The notes under the pieces are model-generated. The model searched no databases. It was not told the DNA's origin and saw nothing but the letters and a program-made list of their open reading frames with translations. A DNA stretch of 25,287 nucleotides from CAADGU01 sp964467705 (GTDB lineage Bacteria > Chloroflexota > Anaerolineae > Promineifilales > Promineifilaceae): positions 1 to 25,287 of the forward strand of contig CAYXUZ010000088.1 of assembly GCA_964467705.1 (NCBI GenBank), given 5' to 3'. The stretch's first letter is position 1, and every line of letters starts with the position of its first letter. Positions 1-7,151 of this stretch are shown here, piece after piece. Both the position numbers and the translations under genes were made by a program.

Positions 1-953
1 CCCAGCAATCCCGGCCCAATGCCGACGGCCAGAAACGCCACCCATAGCTGCCCCAGATAAGCCTGCACTTCCGGCCACACGGCCGTACCCGCATACCCAA
101 ACATCTGTCCGGCAAAAGATTGGCCGCTGATCAGCCACCAAAAGCCGTCCCACGTCTGCAAATTGACTGCGTGGAAAACACCCGCCGCATCATACGTGCC
201 CGCATAGTTAAACGCCGGTTGCGCCCCATACCGCAATGGCAGCACCAGAAAGATGGACGCGCCCAGGAGCACGGCCGTGACCGCTGCCAACCATGCCCGC
301 CCTTTCACAAGCTGCCGCGGGTGGCTCACCAGCACATACCAGAGGCAGCCGGGAATCAGCAACACAGTAGCGGCATGGTTGCCCAGACTGAGCGTCATCA
401 GAAAAATGGGCAGCGCCAGGTGGAAAGGCGACGGCTTCTCTGCCCATCGCAGCAGCGCCAGAATCACCGCCGCCATTAATGCCGTGTGCAGCGTATACAC
501 CTCGGCAATCAGCGAGAGCGCCCAAAAGAAGGGGGCCGTTGCCAGCAGCCCCAACGCGCCTAACCGTGCCCAACCCCCTACTTGCAAGCGGCGTAAAACG
601 CGGTCGGCTAGTAAGATGGTCAGCGCGCCACAAAATGCCGAAAAAAGATTCATCCGGTAGCCCATATCCCCCACCGGCAGCCACGACCATACCTTGCCCA
701 ACACCAGATACAATGGATAACCGGTGGCACGAATGATGCCGTTGCTGGTCACGGCCGTCGTCAATTCCGCGCTGTCCAGGTTATAAATAGTCGGGGCCAG
801 GGTGGCGATATACAGCAAAAAAGGCAGGGCAAAGGCAGCTACACCAGGCCAATCCACCACGCGCAGCCGTGATTTCAGAAAAGAAAACCAGCCAGAAGAT
901 TGAGTAGGAAAAACGTGTTGTGTGTCCATCTTTGTATCCATCTTTGAATCCAT
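1..953 (-). CDS. DUF2723 / TMEM260-like multi-spanning membrane protein, C-terminus cut by window edge
   Basis: Read on the minus strand from the ATG at 953, the frame stays open for 317 codons to the window edge. After a short charged N-terminus (MDSKMDTKMDTQ) comes a hydrophobic helix and then the signature stretch APTIYNLDSAELTTA, followed by GYPLYLVLGKVWSWLP and YRMNLFSA. This order, with an acidic D-S-(A/G)-E motif just outside helix 1, is typical of DUF2723 (PF11028), a family related to C-type glycosyltransferases and to eukaryotic TMEM260, an O-mannosyltransferase. Several further hydrophobic helices follow. Family membership is read from the motifs; transferase activity is inferred. 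The first codons contain three near-identical 12-base units, each with an ATG (953, 941, 929), so the exact start is uncertain. No strong ribosome binding site is seen. Confidence 0.72.
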   Translation of the reverse strand, partial: MDSKMDTKMDTQHVFPTQSSGWFSFLKSRLRVVDWPGVAAFALPFLLYIATLAPTIYNLDSAELTTAVTSNGIIRATGYPLYLVLGKVWSWLPVGDMGYRMNLFSAFCGALTILLADRVLRRLQVGGWARLGALGLLATAPFFWALSLIAEVYTLHTALMAAVILALLRWAEKPSPFHLALPIFLMTLSLGNHAATVLLIPGCLWYVLVSHPRQLVKGRAWLAAVTAVLLGASIFLVLPLRYGAQPAFNYAGTYDAAGVFHAVNLQTWDGFWWLISGQSFAGQMFGYAGTAVWPEVQAYLGQLWVAFLAVGIGPGLL

Positions 954-1117
954 CGCCCTTATAGTCGCCAAGCAGCAACAAAAGGTTACGGACGAATTTG
1001 GAATTGATCCGCAAAGGACGCGAAGGGCTTCGTGAAAGACTCGAAGGAACGCGAAAGTGACAAATGTTAGGTTTGCAGCGTAACTTTTTCTTCTACAATA
1101 GCGACTTACCAAAGAAA

Positions 1118-1186
1118 GATATTGGGGTATGAAGATATTGGGGTAATTTTTAGCCTCAATATCCCCATATCTCAATATCCAATATC
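1118..1186. repeat. Spacer inverted repeat, word GATATTGGGGTA
   Basis: The word GATATTGGGGTA occurs twice (1118-1129 and 1134-1145). It is followed at 1156-1186 by related words in inverted orientation (TCAATATCCCC, CTCAATATCC). Folding the two halves pairs about 26 positions. Three of the differences are G.U wobbles and two are A.C mismatches, which suggests that an RNA stem has been preserved. The ATG of the next gene follows at 1192 with no Shine-Dalgarno sequence. Confidence 0.7.
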
Positions 1187-1191
1187 AAACT

Positions 1192-1980
1192 ATGCAGCAA
1201 CATCGAGAACTGGAAGCTTCCTTTTTTATTATCATCATCCTCAGCGGGGTGTATGTGGCCTATGACATCCTGGCCGAGCCGGCCGGGGGGCACCCGTTTG
1301 GGCATTGGCTGGGCATCATCGGCACCCTGCTGATGGTGATGACGGAAACGCTTTACAGTCTGCGCAAACGCACCCGGCTGCTCAATCGGTACGGCCCGGT
1401 GCGCTGGTGGCTGTCGTTTCATATTGTCACCGGGCTGGTGGGGCCATTCCTGGTGCTGATGCATACCGGCCTGCAATTTCGCGGATTGGCGGGATTGACG
1501 GCGCTGCTCACGGCCGTTGTCGTTATCAGTGGTTTCATCGGCCGTTACCTCTACACGGCCTTACAAGGTGGCATCCGCAGCAGCCAATTAAGCCACCAAC
1601 AATTAGAAATGGAAGCCAACCACATCCAACAAATCATCAACCAACAGGAGTTAGAAAAACCGGCGCAGGTACGGGCCATCAGCCGCCAGCTTCAAACAGC
1701 GTATACGCAGGATTCCTGGTGGGGGCGCTGGCGCTACGGCCGTGCCCTGCAACACGCCCTGCACAACCTGGAAAAGGAAACGGCCGTCCAGCACCAGCAG
1801 CTCGCCCGCATCCGCCGCGACCAGGAACGGCTAGACCGACAGGCCGCCCGCCTGGGCCAGACCCGCTGGCTGTTCCAATTCTGGCACACCGTTCATATTC
1901 CCATCGGGCTGGCGCTGTTCACGGCCGTCGCCATTCACATTCTGGCCGCCTTCTACTTCCGCGTCGGATTGTTCAGATGA
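1192..1980 (+). CDS. Membrane b-type cytochrome, probably two haems, with a long charged linker
   Basis: 262 residues with hydrophobic segments at about 11-27, 38-54, 73-92, 103-123 and 230-256. Two helices each carry a pair of histidines 14 residues apart: H77/H91 and H235/H249. This spacing is the haem-ligand pattern of the cytochrome b/b6 helices, so two b haems stacked across the membrane are likely; haem binding itself is inferred. Between the helix pairs lies a polar, Gln/Arg-rich, probably coiled-coil segment (about 128-225) that ordinary small b cytochromes lack. It is the first gene of a co-directional set with two multihaem c cytochromes, a ferredoxin and a flavoprotein, which suits a transmembrane electron carrier. 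The start at 1192 follows directly on a spacer repeat, and the next gene begins 90 bases after its stop. No named family could be assigned from sequence alone. Confidence 0.7.
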   Translation: MQQHRELEASFFIIIILSGVYVAYDILAEPAGGHPFGHWLGIIGTLLMVMTETLYSLRKRTRLLNRYGPVRWWLSFHIVTGLVGPFLVLMHTGLQFRGLAGLTALLTAVVVISGFIGRYLYTALQGGIRSSQLSHQQLEMEANHIQQIINQQELEKPAQVRAISRQLQTAYTQDSWWGRWRYGRALQHALHNLEKETAVQHQQLARIRRDQERLDRQAARLGQTRWLFQFWHTVHIPIGLALFTAVAIHILAAFYFRVGLFR

Positions 1981-2070
1981 AGATATTTAACGCAAAGGGG
2001 CAAAGGGCATAAGTGAGGAAGATAAAGCAGTAGCCTTCGCGTTTCTTCCCGTTCTTCGCGGATCAACACC
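1981..2070. repeat. Spacer with CGCAAAG / CTTCGCG words
   Basis: This gap holds GCAAAGGGGCAAAGGG followed by CTTCGCG and TTCTTCGCGGATCAA, the inverted sense of the same vocabulary. The minus-strand reading of the other spacer at about 1000-1025 has the closely related string TTTGCGGATCAA, so the two spacers flanking the b cytochrome gene share words. No clear ribosome binding site precedes the ATG at 2071. Confidence 0.5.
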
Positions 2071-2871
2071 ATGAAACAGCAACGACTGGTACAACGGCAG
2101 CACCCCCTCTTTTCGCCCATCGCATTGGCGGGCACGGCCGTACTCCTGCTGCTCCTGGCTGTTGGACTGTGGCTAACGGGTGGGCGGGCGTTCAGTCCGG
2201 GCGAGCTTTCCACCAGCGCCCGCAGCCCGCAGCAAAGCGGCGGTTTCGCCAACCATGCCGCCTTCGCGGATGACTGTACCCAATGCCATGACCCGTTTGT
2301 GGGGGTCACGGCCGTGCGCTGCGAGACCTGCCATGTGAACATCGCGCAACAGCGGGAAAGTGAGACGGGGTTACACGGCCGTCTAACCACCCCCGATTGC
2401 GCCGCCTGCCACAGCGAACATCAAGGGCACGACTTTGACCTGTATGCTGCCGCCTTTGACCAGTTCAGCTCTACCCACCACGCCGCCCTCTTCCCCCTGC
2501 ACGGGCAACACGCGGCGCTGGAATGTACTGATTGTCATCAAAACGAGCAGTACGCAGGAACACCGGCTACCTGCGTCGGCTGCCACGCCGAACCCGACCT
2601 GCACAAAGGGCTGCTGGGCACCGACTGCGCCCGCTGCCACACCGCCGAAGGCTGGCAACCCGCCTTGCTCACCGACCACACCTTTCCATTAGATCATGGC
2701 GGCGAAGGGCAAATCGCCTGCGCCACCTGCCACACCGCCACCTTCACCACCTACACCTGCGACAACTGCCATGACCCGGCCGAAATGGTTGAAGAACACC
2801 GCGAAGAAAACATCAGCCCGGCCGAACTGACCAACTGCATTGAATGTCACCCCACCGGAGAAGAGGAATGA
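2071..2871 (+). CDS. Membrane-anchored nine-haem c-type cytochrome
   Basis: 266 residues. An uncleaved-looking hydrophobic anchor at about 17-36 is followed by an exported domain with nine CXXCH motifs (CTQCH, CETCH, CAACH, CTDCH, CVGCH, CARCH, CATCH, CDNCH, CIECH) and many extra histidines that could serve as distal ligands. This is the pattern of the cytochrome c3/c7-type multihaem superfamily. It should act outside the membrane, passing electrons between the b cytochrome encoded upstream and a terminal acceptor. The C-terminal half (FPLHGQHAALECTDC onward) matches, motif by motif, the two ends of the twenty-haem protein at 4676-6112, including the tail EEHREE...NCIECHP. The two are therefore paralogues, and this one lacks the repeat block. 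No CXXCK motif or catalytic-haem variant is visible, so an electron-transfer role is more likely than a reductase. Confidence 0.88.
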   Translation: MKQQRLVQRQHPLFSPIALAGTAVLLLLLAVGLWLTGGRAFSPGELSTSARSPQQSGGFANHAAFADDCTQCHDPFVGVTAVRCETCHVNIAQQRESETGLHGRLTTPDCAACHSEHQGHDFDLYAAAFDQFSSTHHAALFPLHGQHAALECTDCHQNEQYAGTPATCVGCHAEPDLHKGLLGTDCARCHTAEGWQPALLTDHTFPLDHGGEGQIACATCHTATFTTYTCDNCHDPAEMVEEHREENISPAELTNCIECHPTGEEE

Positions 2872-2937
2872 TCAAAGATTACGCAGATTTCGCAGATAAA
2901 AAATCGGTGTAATCTGCGAAATCTTTGATAAACAACT
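2872..2937. repeat. Spacer hairpin, word CGCAGATT
   Basis: The spacer begins directly after the TGA at 2869-2871. The left arm TCAAAGATT (2872-2880) plus iterated CGCAGATT words is answered by ATCTGCGAAATCTTTGA at 2912-2928. The pairing is essentially perfect if one 9-base word of the left arm is looped out. ATG at 2938 follows AACAACT with no Shine-Dalgarno sequence. Confidence 0.75.
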
Positions 2938-3192
2938 ATGTTCAAACGTCAAAAAAAAGAACCGGCACCAGCCATTGAACCCATCCATCTGGGGCGCGTC
3001 GCCTCTGACGCCACCCGCTGTGTGCAATGTGGCGTCTGCGGCTACAACTGCCCGGTGGGCATCCCCGTGCGTGACTACGCCCGGCAAGGGCTGATGGTGG
3101 ATCACGCCGCCTGTATCACCTGCGGCAACTGCATCCAGGTGTGCCCACGTGGCACGCTGCGCTGGGAAACCACCGTGAGCCGTTATCCGTAG
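2938..3192 (+). CDS. 2[4Fe-4S] ferredoxin
   Basis: 84 residues with two complete CxxCxxCxxxCP clusters: C28/C31/C34/C38 and C59/C62/C65/C69. This predicts two low-potential [4Fe-4S] centres in a small soluble cytosolic protein. Lying between the cytochromes and the FAD/NAD(P) oxidoreductase, it is the obvious carrier between the flavoprotein and the membrane cytochrome; that partnership is inferred from gene order. The last residues (VSRYP) are encoded by the word CCGTTATCCGTAG, which belongs to the spacer repeat that follows, so the natural C-terminus appears to have been replaced or extended by repeat sequence. The start follows AACAACT with no Shine-Dalgarno sequence. Confidence 0.88.
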   Translation: MFKRQKKEPAPAIEPIHLGRVASDATRCVQCGVCGYNCPVGIPVRDYARQGLMVDHAACITCGNCIQVCPRGTLRWETTVSRYP

Positions 3193-3250
3193 CCCGTTAT
3201 CCGTTATCGGACTACGGATTACGGTTCACGGACTACGGCTCACGGATTAC
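3180..3250. repeat. Spacer inverted repeat, word ACGGATTACGG
   Basis: CCGTTATCCGTAG (3180-3192, including the ferredoxin stop codon) pairs with CTACGGATTACGG (3212-3224) with one mismatch. Further copies of the same words continue on both sides (CCCGTTATCCG, CACGGACTACGG, CACGGATTACG). The same vocabulary recurs at 14828-14900 and 16806-16865. Confidence 0.75.
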
Positions 3251-3255
3251 GAACT

Positions 3256-4641
3256 ATGAACTACCTCATCATCGGCAACGGCGCGGCGGGGGTAACGGCC
3301 GCCGAAACCATCCGGCAGCATGACCCGCGCGGCGCGATCACCATTCTGACGGCCGAACCATATCCCATGTACTCCCGCCCCGGTCTGGCCTATGTCATCA
3401 GCGGCGAGATTCCGCCGCAGCAGGTCATCGCCCGCACCCATGAATGGTACGCTGATTTGCGGCTGGAACTGGCTCACGGCCGTGCCCAATCCTTGGATGT
3501 CCATAACCGGCTGGTGGCGCTGGCGGACGGCCGTGTCCTGCCCTACCACAAACTGCTCATTGCCACCGGCGCCCGCGCCGTACCCGCCCCCTACCCTGGC
3601 GGCGAACTCGACGGCGTGGTCTATCTGGANNNNNNNNNNNNNNNNNNNNNNNNNNNNNNNNNNNNNNNNNNNNNNNNNNNNNNNNNNNNNNNNNNNNNGC
3701 TCAAAAAAGCGCGGCGCGGCAAACGAGGTGTGGTCATTGGCGGCGGCATCACCGCCCTGGAAATGGTGGAAGGGCTGGCCCAATGTGGCGTAGACACCCA
3801 CTACTTCCTGCGCCGCGACCGCCTCTGGAGCCAGGTTTTCAACGAGACTGAATCCCGTCTGCTGGCCGAAAAAATGCACCATCACGGCGTTCACATCCAC
3901 ACCAACACCGAAGCCACCGAAATACTGGGCAACTGGCGGCACAAAGTCCGCGCCGTGCGCCTGCAAAACGGCGACGAGTTCAAATGCAACCTGTTTGGCG
4001 TAGCCATTGGCGTCAAACCACAGCTTGAACTGGTGCAAAACACGCCCATCCAGACCGACCGGGCCATCCTGGTGAACGAGCAGATGCAGAGCAACATCCC
4101 GGATGTGTACGCCGCCGGAGACTGCGCCCAGGTGTATGACCGCTGGAGCGGGAAGCATCTGCTGGATGTGCTGTGGCCCAGCGCGGTCGCCGAAGGGCGG
4201 GCGGCGGCGCTGAACATGGTTGGCCAGGCGGCTCCCTACGTCAAAGGCATCCCCTTTAACGCCTGCCTGCTGTTTGGCCTGCACATCACCATCATCGGCC
4301 AGATCAGCCCCGACCCAAAGGCGCAGGATGATTTTGCCGAAATCCAACATCTCTCGCGGGGGTCATCGGAAGTGTGGTATACCTTTCCACGCAGCTACCA
4401 GAGCGCGTGGGCGAAAAATGGGCCACACACGCTGCGGCTGGCGGTAGGCGGGGGGAATGGGCACGGCCGTAGCATCGTCGGCGCGCTCATCATTGGTGAA
4501 CAGACATTGGCCGACCCCCTGCGCGCCCTCATTGAAAACCGGGTAGACGCCACCCCCCTGCTCCCTTACCTGCAAAGTGACCGGGAGACGTTGGCGCGGG
4601 AAATCAAGAGGTTATCACAAAACGCAAAACGTAAAACGTAA
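3256..4641 (+). CDS. FAD-dependent NAD(P) oxidoreductase (pyridine nucleotide-disulphide oxidoreductase fold), interrupted by an N run
   Basis: About 461 residues. The FAD-binding loop GNGAAG is at 7-12, YSRPGLAYVISGE near 39-51, the ATG motif LLIATGARAVP at 100-110, a second Rossmann loop VVIGGGITALE at 159-169 for NAD(P), and the second FAD motif DVYAAGDCAQ near 285. The SRP motif without a redox CxxxxC pair places it with the NirB/rubredoxin-reductase/coenzyme A-reductase-like flavoproteins rather than with disulphide reductases. It probably oxidises NAD(P)H and feeds the ferredoxin encoded 63 bases upstream, or runs in reverse. Sixty-nine Ns (3630-3698) hide about 23 residues before the NAD(P) site, but the frame is preserved across them. 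Its last codons (NAKRKT) lie in the repeat words of the next spacer. The start follows CGAACT with no Shine-Dalgarno sequence. Confidence 0.88.
   Translation: MNYLIIGNGAAGVTAAETIRQHDPRGAITILTAEPYPMYSRPGLAYVISGEIPPQQVIARTHEWYADLRLELAHGRAQSLDVHNRLVALADGRVLPYHKLLIATGARAVPAPYPGGELDGVVYLXXXXXXXXXXXXXXXXXXXXXXXXLKKARRGKRGVVIGGGITALEMVEGLAQCGVDTHYFLRRDRLWSQVFNETESRLLAEKMHHHGVHIHTNTEATEILGNWRHKVRAVRLQNGDEFKCNLFGVAIGVKPQLELVQNTPIQTDRAILVNEQMQSNIPDVYAAGDCAQVYDRWSGKHLLDVLWPSAVAEGRAAALNMVGQAAPYVKGIPFNACLLFGLHITIIGQISPDPKAQDDFAEIQHLSRGSSEVWYTFPRSYQSAWAKNGPHTLRLAVGGGNGHGRSIVGALIIGEQTLADPLRALIENRVDATPLLPYLQSDRETLAREIKRLSQNAKRKT
3630..3698. other. Assembly gap, 69 N
   Basis: Sixty-nine unresolved bases inside the flavoprotein gene. 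The reading frame upstream and downstream agrees, and the missing 23 codons fit the usual distance between the ATG motif and the NAD(P) loop, so the gap length is probably about right. Confidence 0.95.
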
Positions 4642-4672
4642 CCCTATAACGTTTTACGTTTTACGCTATACG
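4617..4672. repeat. Spacer hairpin, word AAAACGT
   Basis: AAAACGTAAAACGT (4626-4639) and ACGTTTTACGTTTT (4649-4662) form a perfect 14-base inverted repeat with a 9-base loop. The left arm overlaps the last codons and stop (4639-4641) of the flavoprotein gene. The next ATG (4676) follows CGAAC. Confidence 0.85.
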
Positions 4673-4675
4673 AAC

Positions 4676-6112
4676 ATGAGACGCATCCTCCTTTTCATCA
4701 GCGGTTTTATCATCTTCGGCCTGACGGTTTTGTGGGCGCTGAGTTTGTCGCGGCAGATGGAAAATGCGGGGCAAACGACCGATACCGACCAGATTGCCGC
4801 TTTATTACAGGCTGTTAATACGCCGCAAGGCAGTATGGCCGGCCAGCCGGTCATCTTTCCGCCGGGGGCGGGCACGGTGGTGGGGCACAGCTATTTCCCG
4901 CTGACGGGGGGCCATGCCTTGAATGATTGTGCAGCGTGCCATGCCGAGGGAGTCTACCAGGGCACCGACCCTACCTGCACTGCCTGCCATGCGGCCGATG
5001 ACGCCCACAATGGCGAAAACGGGACGGAATGCGCCACCTGCCACACCCCCACCAACTGGCAAGATGCCACCTTTGACCACAACACCATTAACGGCCGTGA
5101 CTGCGCCGACTGCCACACACCCCCACCGGACCATTACGCCGCCCCCTGCGCCGCCTGCCACATAGACACCACCGATTTCCAAAATGTGCTGTTTGACCAC
5201 AGCCAGATTGGCGACCAGGATTGCAGCGCCTGCCACACCCCGCCGCCCAACCATTACCAGGGAGCGTGCAGCAGTTGTCATCTGGATACGACCAATTTCC
5301 AAAATGCCTCGTTTGACCACAGCACCATTGGCAGCCAGGATTGCAGCGCCTGCCACACCCCACCACCCGACCATTACCCGGCCCCCTGCGCCACCTGCCA
5401 CCTGGATACGAGCAATTTTGCCAACGTGAACTTTGACCACAGCGTGGTCGCCGGGCAGGATTGTGGCGCGTGCCATACGCCGCCGCCCAATCATTTTGTG
5501 GGCGCGTGTAGCAGTTGTCACTTCGACACAACCAATTTCCAAAACGCGATTTTTGACCACAGCACCATTGGCGCGCAGGATTGTGTGAACTGCCACACGC
5601 CGCCGCCAAACCATTACCAGGGATCGTGCCGCAACTGCCACACGGACACGAGCAATTTCCGCAATGCCTTTTTTGACCACAGTTTCATCGGCGACCAGGA
5701 TTGCAGTGCATGTCACACGCCACCGCCCAACCATTACCAGGGGGCGTGCCGCAACTGCCACACAGACACCACCAATTTCCGCAATGCGTTTTTTGACCAT
5801 AGCGTGATTGGCGACCAGGATTGTAGCGGCTGCCACACGCCGCCGCCGAACCATTTCCCTGGCGCGTGCCGCAACTGCCACACGGATACAACCAATTTCC
5901 GCAATGCCACGTTTGACCATTCGTTCCCACTGAATCATGGCAATGCCAATGGGCAGTGTACGGCCTGCCATACGAATAATGATTATGGCAGTTTCACCTG
6001 CACCAACTGCCACAGCGGCGGCGACTTTGAGGAGGAACATCGTGATGAAGGGATTACGGATTTGAGTAATTGTCTGGCGTGTCATCCAGGCGGCCGTGAA
6101 GCTGACGATTAA
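4676..6112 (+). CDS. Membrane-anchored twenty-haem c-type cytochrome with seven 40-residue dihaem repeats
   Basis: 478 residues from the ATG at 4676, chosen because an anchor helix (about 3-22) follows at once and because the longer in-frame reading would start inside the upstream gene. Twenty CXXCH motifs are present: three in an N-terminal block, fourteen in seven tandem units and three in a C-terminal block. Each unit is exactly 120 bases (5100-5939) and reads roughly CxxCHTPPPxHY, then CxxCHxDTTNFxNaxFDH, then IGxQD. N- and C-terminal blocks match the nine-haem protein at 2071-2871. It should sit outside the cell membrane and act as a long electron conduit or terminal donor. Repeat number is likely to vary. 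A role in extracellular electron transfer is inference; haem count and anchor are visible. Confidence 0.9.
   Translation: MRRILLFISGFIIFGLTVLWALSLSRQMENAGQTTDTDQIAALLQAVNTPQGSMAGQPVIFPPGAGTVVGHSYFPLTGGHALNDCAACHAEGVYQGTDPTCTACHAADDAHNGENGTECATCHTPTNWQDATFDHNTINGRDCADCHTPPPDHYAAPCAACHIDTTDFQNVLFDHSQIGDQDCSACHTPPPNHYQGACSSCHLDTTNFQNASFDHSTIGSQDCSACHTPPPDHYPAPCATCHLDTSNFANVNFDHSVVAGQDCGACHTPPPNHFVGACSSCHFDTTNFQNAIFDHSTIGAQDCVNCHTPPPNHYQGSCRNCHTDTSNFRNAFFDHSFIGDQDCSACHTPPPNHYQGACRNCHTDTTNFRNAFFDHSVIGDQDCSGCHTPPPNHFPGACRNCHTDTTNFRNATFDHSFPLNHGNANGQCTACHTNNDYGSFTCTNCHSGGDFEEEHRDEGITDLSNCLACHPGGREADD
5100..5939 (+). repeat. Seven in-frame 120-bp tandem repeats inside the twenty-haem cytochrome gene
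   Basis: Units begin at about 5100, 5220, 5340, 5460, 5580, 5700 and 5820, all exactly 120 bases. Units 5-7 are the most alike, sharing CRNCH and the NFRNA stretch, which suggests recent duplication at the 3' side. Each unit adds two haem sites. Confidence 0.92.
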
Positions 6113-6128
6113 AACGTTCTTTGCCCGT

Positions 6129-6878
6129 CTACGGTCCAGTTGATAAGACCGCTTCCGCCGCCATGCGCTGCAAAAAGGCGGCATCTGCTTCAGGAAGTCT
6201 GGCGGTGTAAGCCAACCGTTCCGGGCTTTCCTGAAAGAGCAGCGCATAAAACACAGCCGCCGCCAGATAGGTGCCATGTTTGGTAGGGTGGCTGCCATCG
6301 GCAATATAGAGTGGTGCTTCCGGCCATTCGGCCAGCGTTTTTTGCCAGGCTAACCCTACAGGCGCGACAGGTACACCCAGCTCGCGGGCAATTTGCCCAT
6401 AGCCGGCGGTTAGTTGGGTCTGCATATCATTGAAGGTGCTAAAGCCGATTTCTTGTACGGCCGTGCCATTTTGCCGCCCCCATGTCTGAAAAAGGACCGT
6501 TTGCCCACCATTGGCAAGGATGTGTTGGTGCAGTGCCCGTGCTGCCGGGTACATTTCCGCATCACGCTGAACGGTTGCGGGCAAGACACTTTGCTCCTGC
6601 AAAATAACTGTATCCCATTCGCCCTGTTCAATCTTGTCCAGCAAATCGGGCGTGGCCGCATGGTCGGCCAGCCGCCAGCCACCCTGAGTAAATTCTTCAG
6701 TACGCACCGCATGACCGCCAGACTTTGCCAATTCGCTGAACAGGTGAGGCAGGTCGTTGTTATTGGTATAGCTGTTACCCACAAACAAAATACGCCGGGC
6801 ATTGGGGTCATCACACCCAACCAGCAGTGCAAATAAGCAGGCAATTGCCGCCAGTACACAAAGGGACTTCACCTTCAT
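6129..6878 (-). CDS. SGNH/GDSL-type hydrolase, predicted lipoprotein
   Basis: 249 residues from the ATG at 6878, preceded by AGGAG about eight bases upstream. An in-frame upstream start at 6959 would put this ribosome binding site inside the gene. The N-terminus is a lipoprotein signal (CLFALLVGC) with the acceptor cysteine at 22. The GDSL-like block LFVGNSYT gives a candidate nucleophile Ser36. The block IADGSHPTKHGTYLAA near the C-terminus supplies the Asp-x-x-His pair of SGNH enzymes. The protein probably hydrolyses an ester on an extracellular substrate, which cannot be named. It ends 16 bases from the stop of the convergent twenty-haem cytochrome gene. A phased repeat array lies upstream and could be its control region. 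Confidence 0.8.
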   Translation of the reverse strand: MKVKSLCVLAAIACLFALLVGCDDPNARRILFVGNSYTNNNDLPHLFSELAKSGGHAVRTEEFTQGGWRLADHAATPDLLDKIEQGEWDTVILQEQSVLPATVQRDAEMYPAARALHQHILANGGQTVLFQTWGRQNGTAVQEIGFSTFNDMQTQLTAGYGQIARELGVPVAPVGLAWQKTLAEWPEAPLYIADGSHPTKHGTYLAAAVFYALLFQESPERLAYTARLPEADAAFLQRMAAEAVLSTGP

Positions 6879-6956
6879 ATCAATTCTCCTACTCAAAAGG
6901 GTATGGCGAGAAATACGCAAAAACACCGGGGTTGTTGTAACAAGTACAGGGCGTCG

Positions 6957-7102
6957 CATATAAAAACAACCAGGGAGTATAAAAAATGGCGTAGCGCAGG
7001 TGAAAATGAAAAAGGGGCAGATAAAAATGACAGTGAAACGGATAAAAATGGCGCAGCACGTGTAAAAGCGATAGAGGAGCAGATAAAAATGGCAGAGAAG
7101 TG
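6957..7102. repeat. Phased array of about seven degenerate 20-21 bp units (GATAAAAATGGC)
   Basis: The gap 6879-7151 contains TATAAAAAC, TATAAAAAATGGC, GTGAAAATGA, GATAAAAATGAC, GATAAAAATGGC, TGTAAAAGCG and GATAAAAATGGC. Aligned on the T of AAAAATG, they sit at about 6967, 6987, 7007, 7028, 7049, 7068 and 7090, a period of roughly 20.5 bases or two helical turns. The period is not a multiple of three, so this is not a protein repeat. It may be an iteron-like binding array or an intrinsically curved A-tract region upstream of the SGNH gene. The rest of the gap shows nothing recognisable. Confidence 0.65.
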
Positions 7103-7151
7103 CTACTTTGTCATTTCTTTATGCTTTTTTGGGAGATTGAGCTGGCCGTGA

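Noticed and set aside
208..690. 160-codon minus-strand frame
   Set aside because: Shadow of the DUF2723 gene one frame away, which shows clear family motifs.
1305..2012. 235-codon plus-strand frame
   Set aside because: Pro/His/Arg-rich shadow of the b cytochrome gene with no motif.
3180..3250. Short direct repeats considered as a CRISPR or iteron array
   Set aside because: Words are only about 8 bases, degenerate and inverted within the spacer; this matches the hairpin spacer family.
5100..5939. Regular 120-bp repeats considered as a CRISPR array
   Set aside because: Units are in-frame coding repeats with haem motifs and no unique spacers.
4805..6304. 499-codon open frame on the minus strand opposite the twenty-haem cytochrome gene
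   Set aside because: It exists because the 120-base repeats lack stops in that frame. It has no domain, and its repetitive protein mirrors the haem repeats.
6903..7151. 82-codon plus-strand frame across the phased array
   Set aside because: Lys/Glu-rich product of A-rich repeats with a 20.5-base period; no ribosome binding site or domain.
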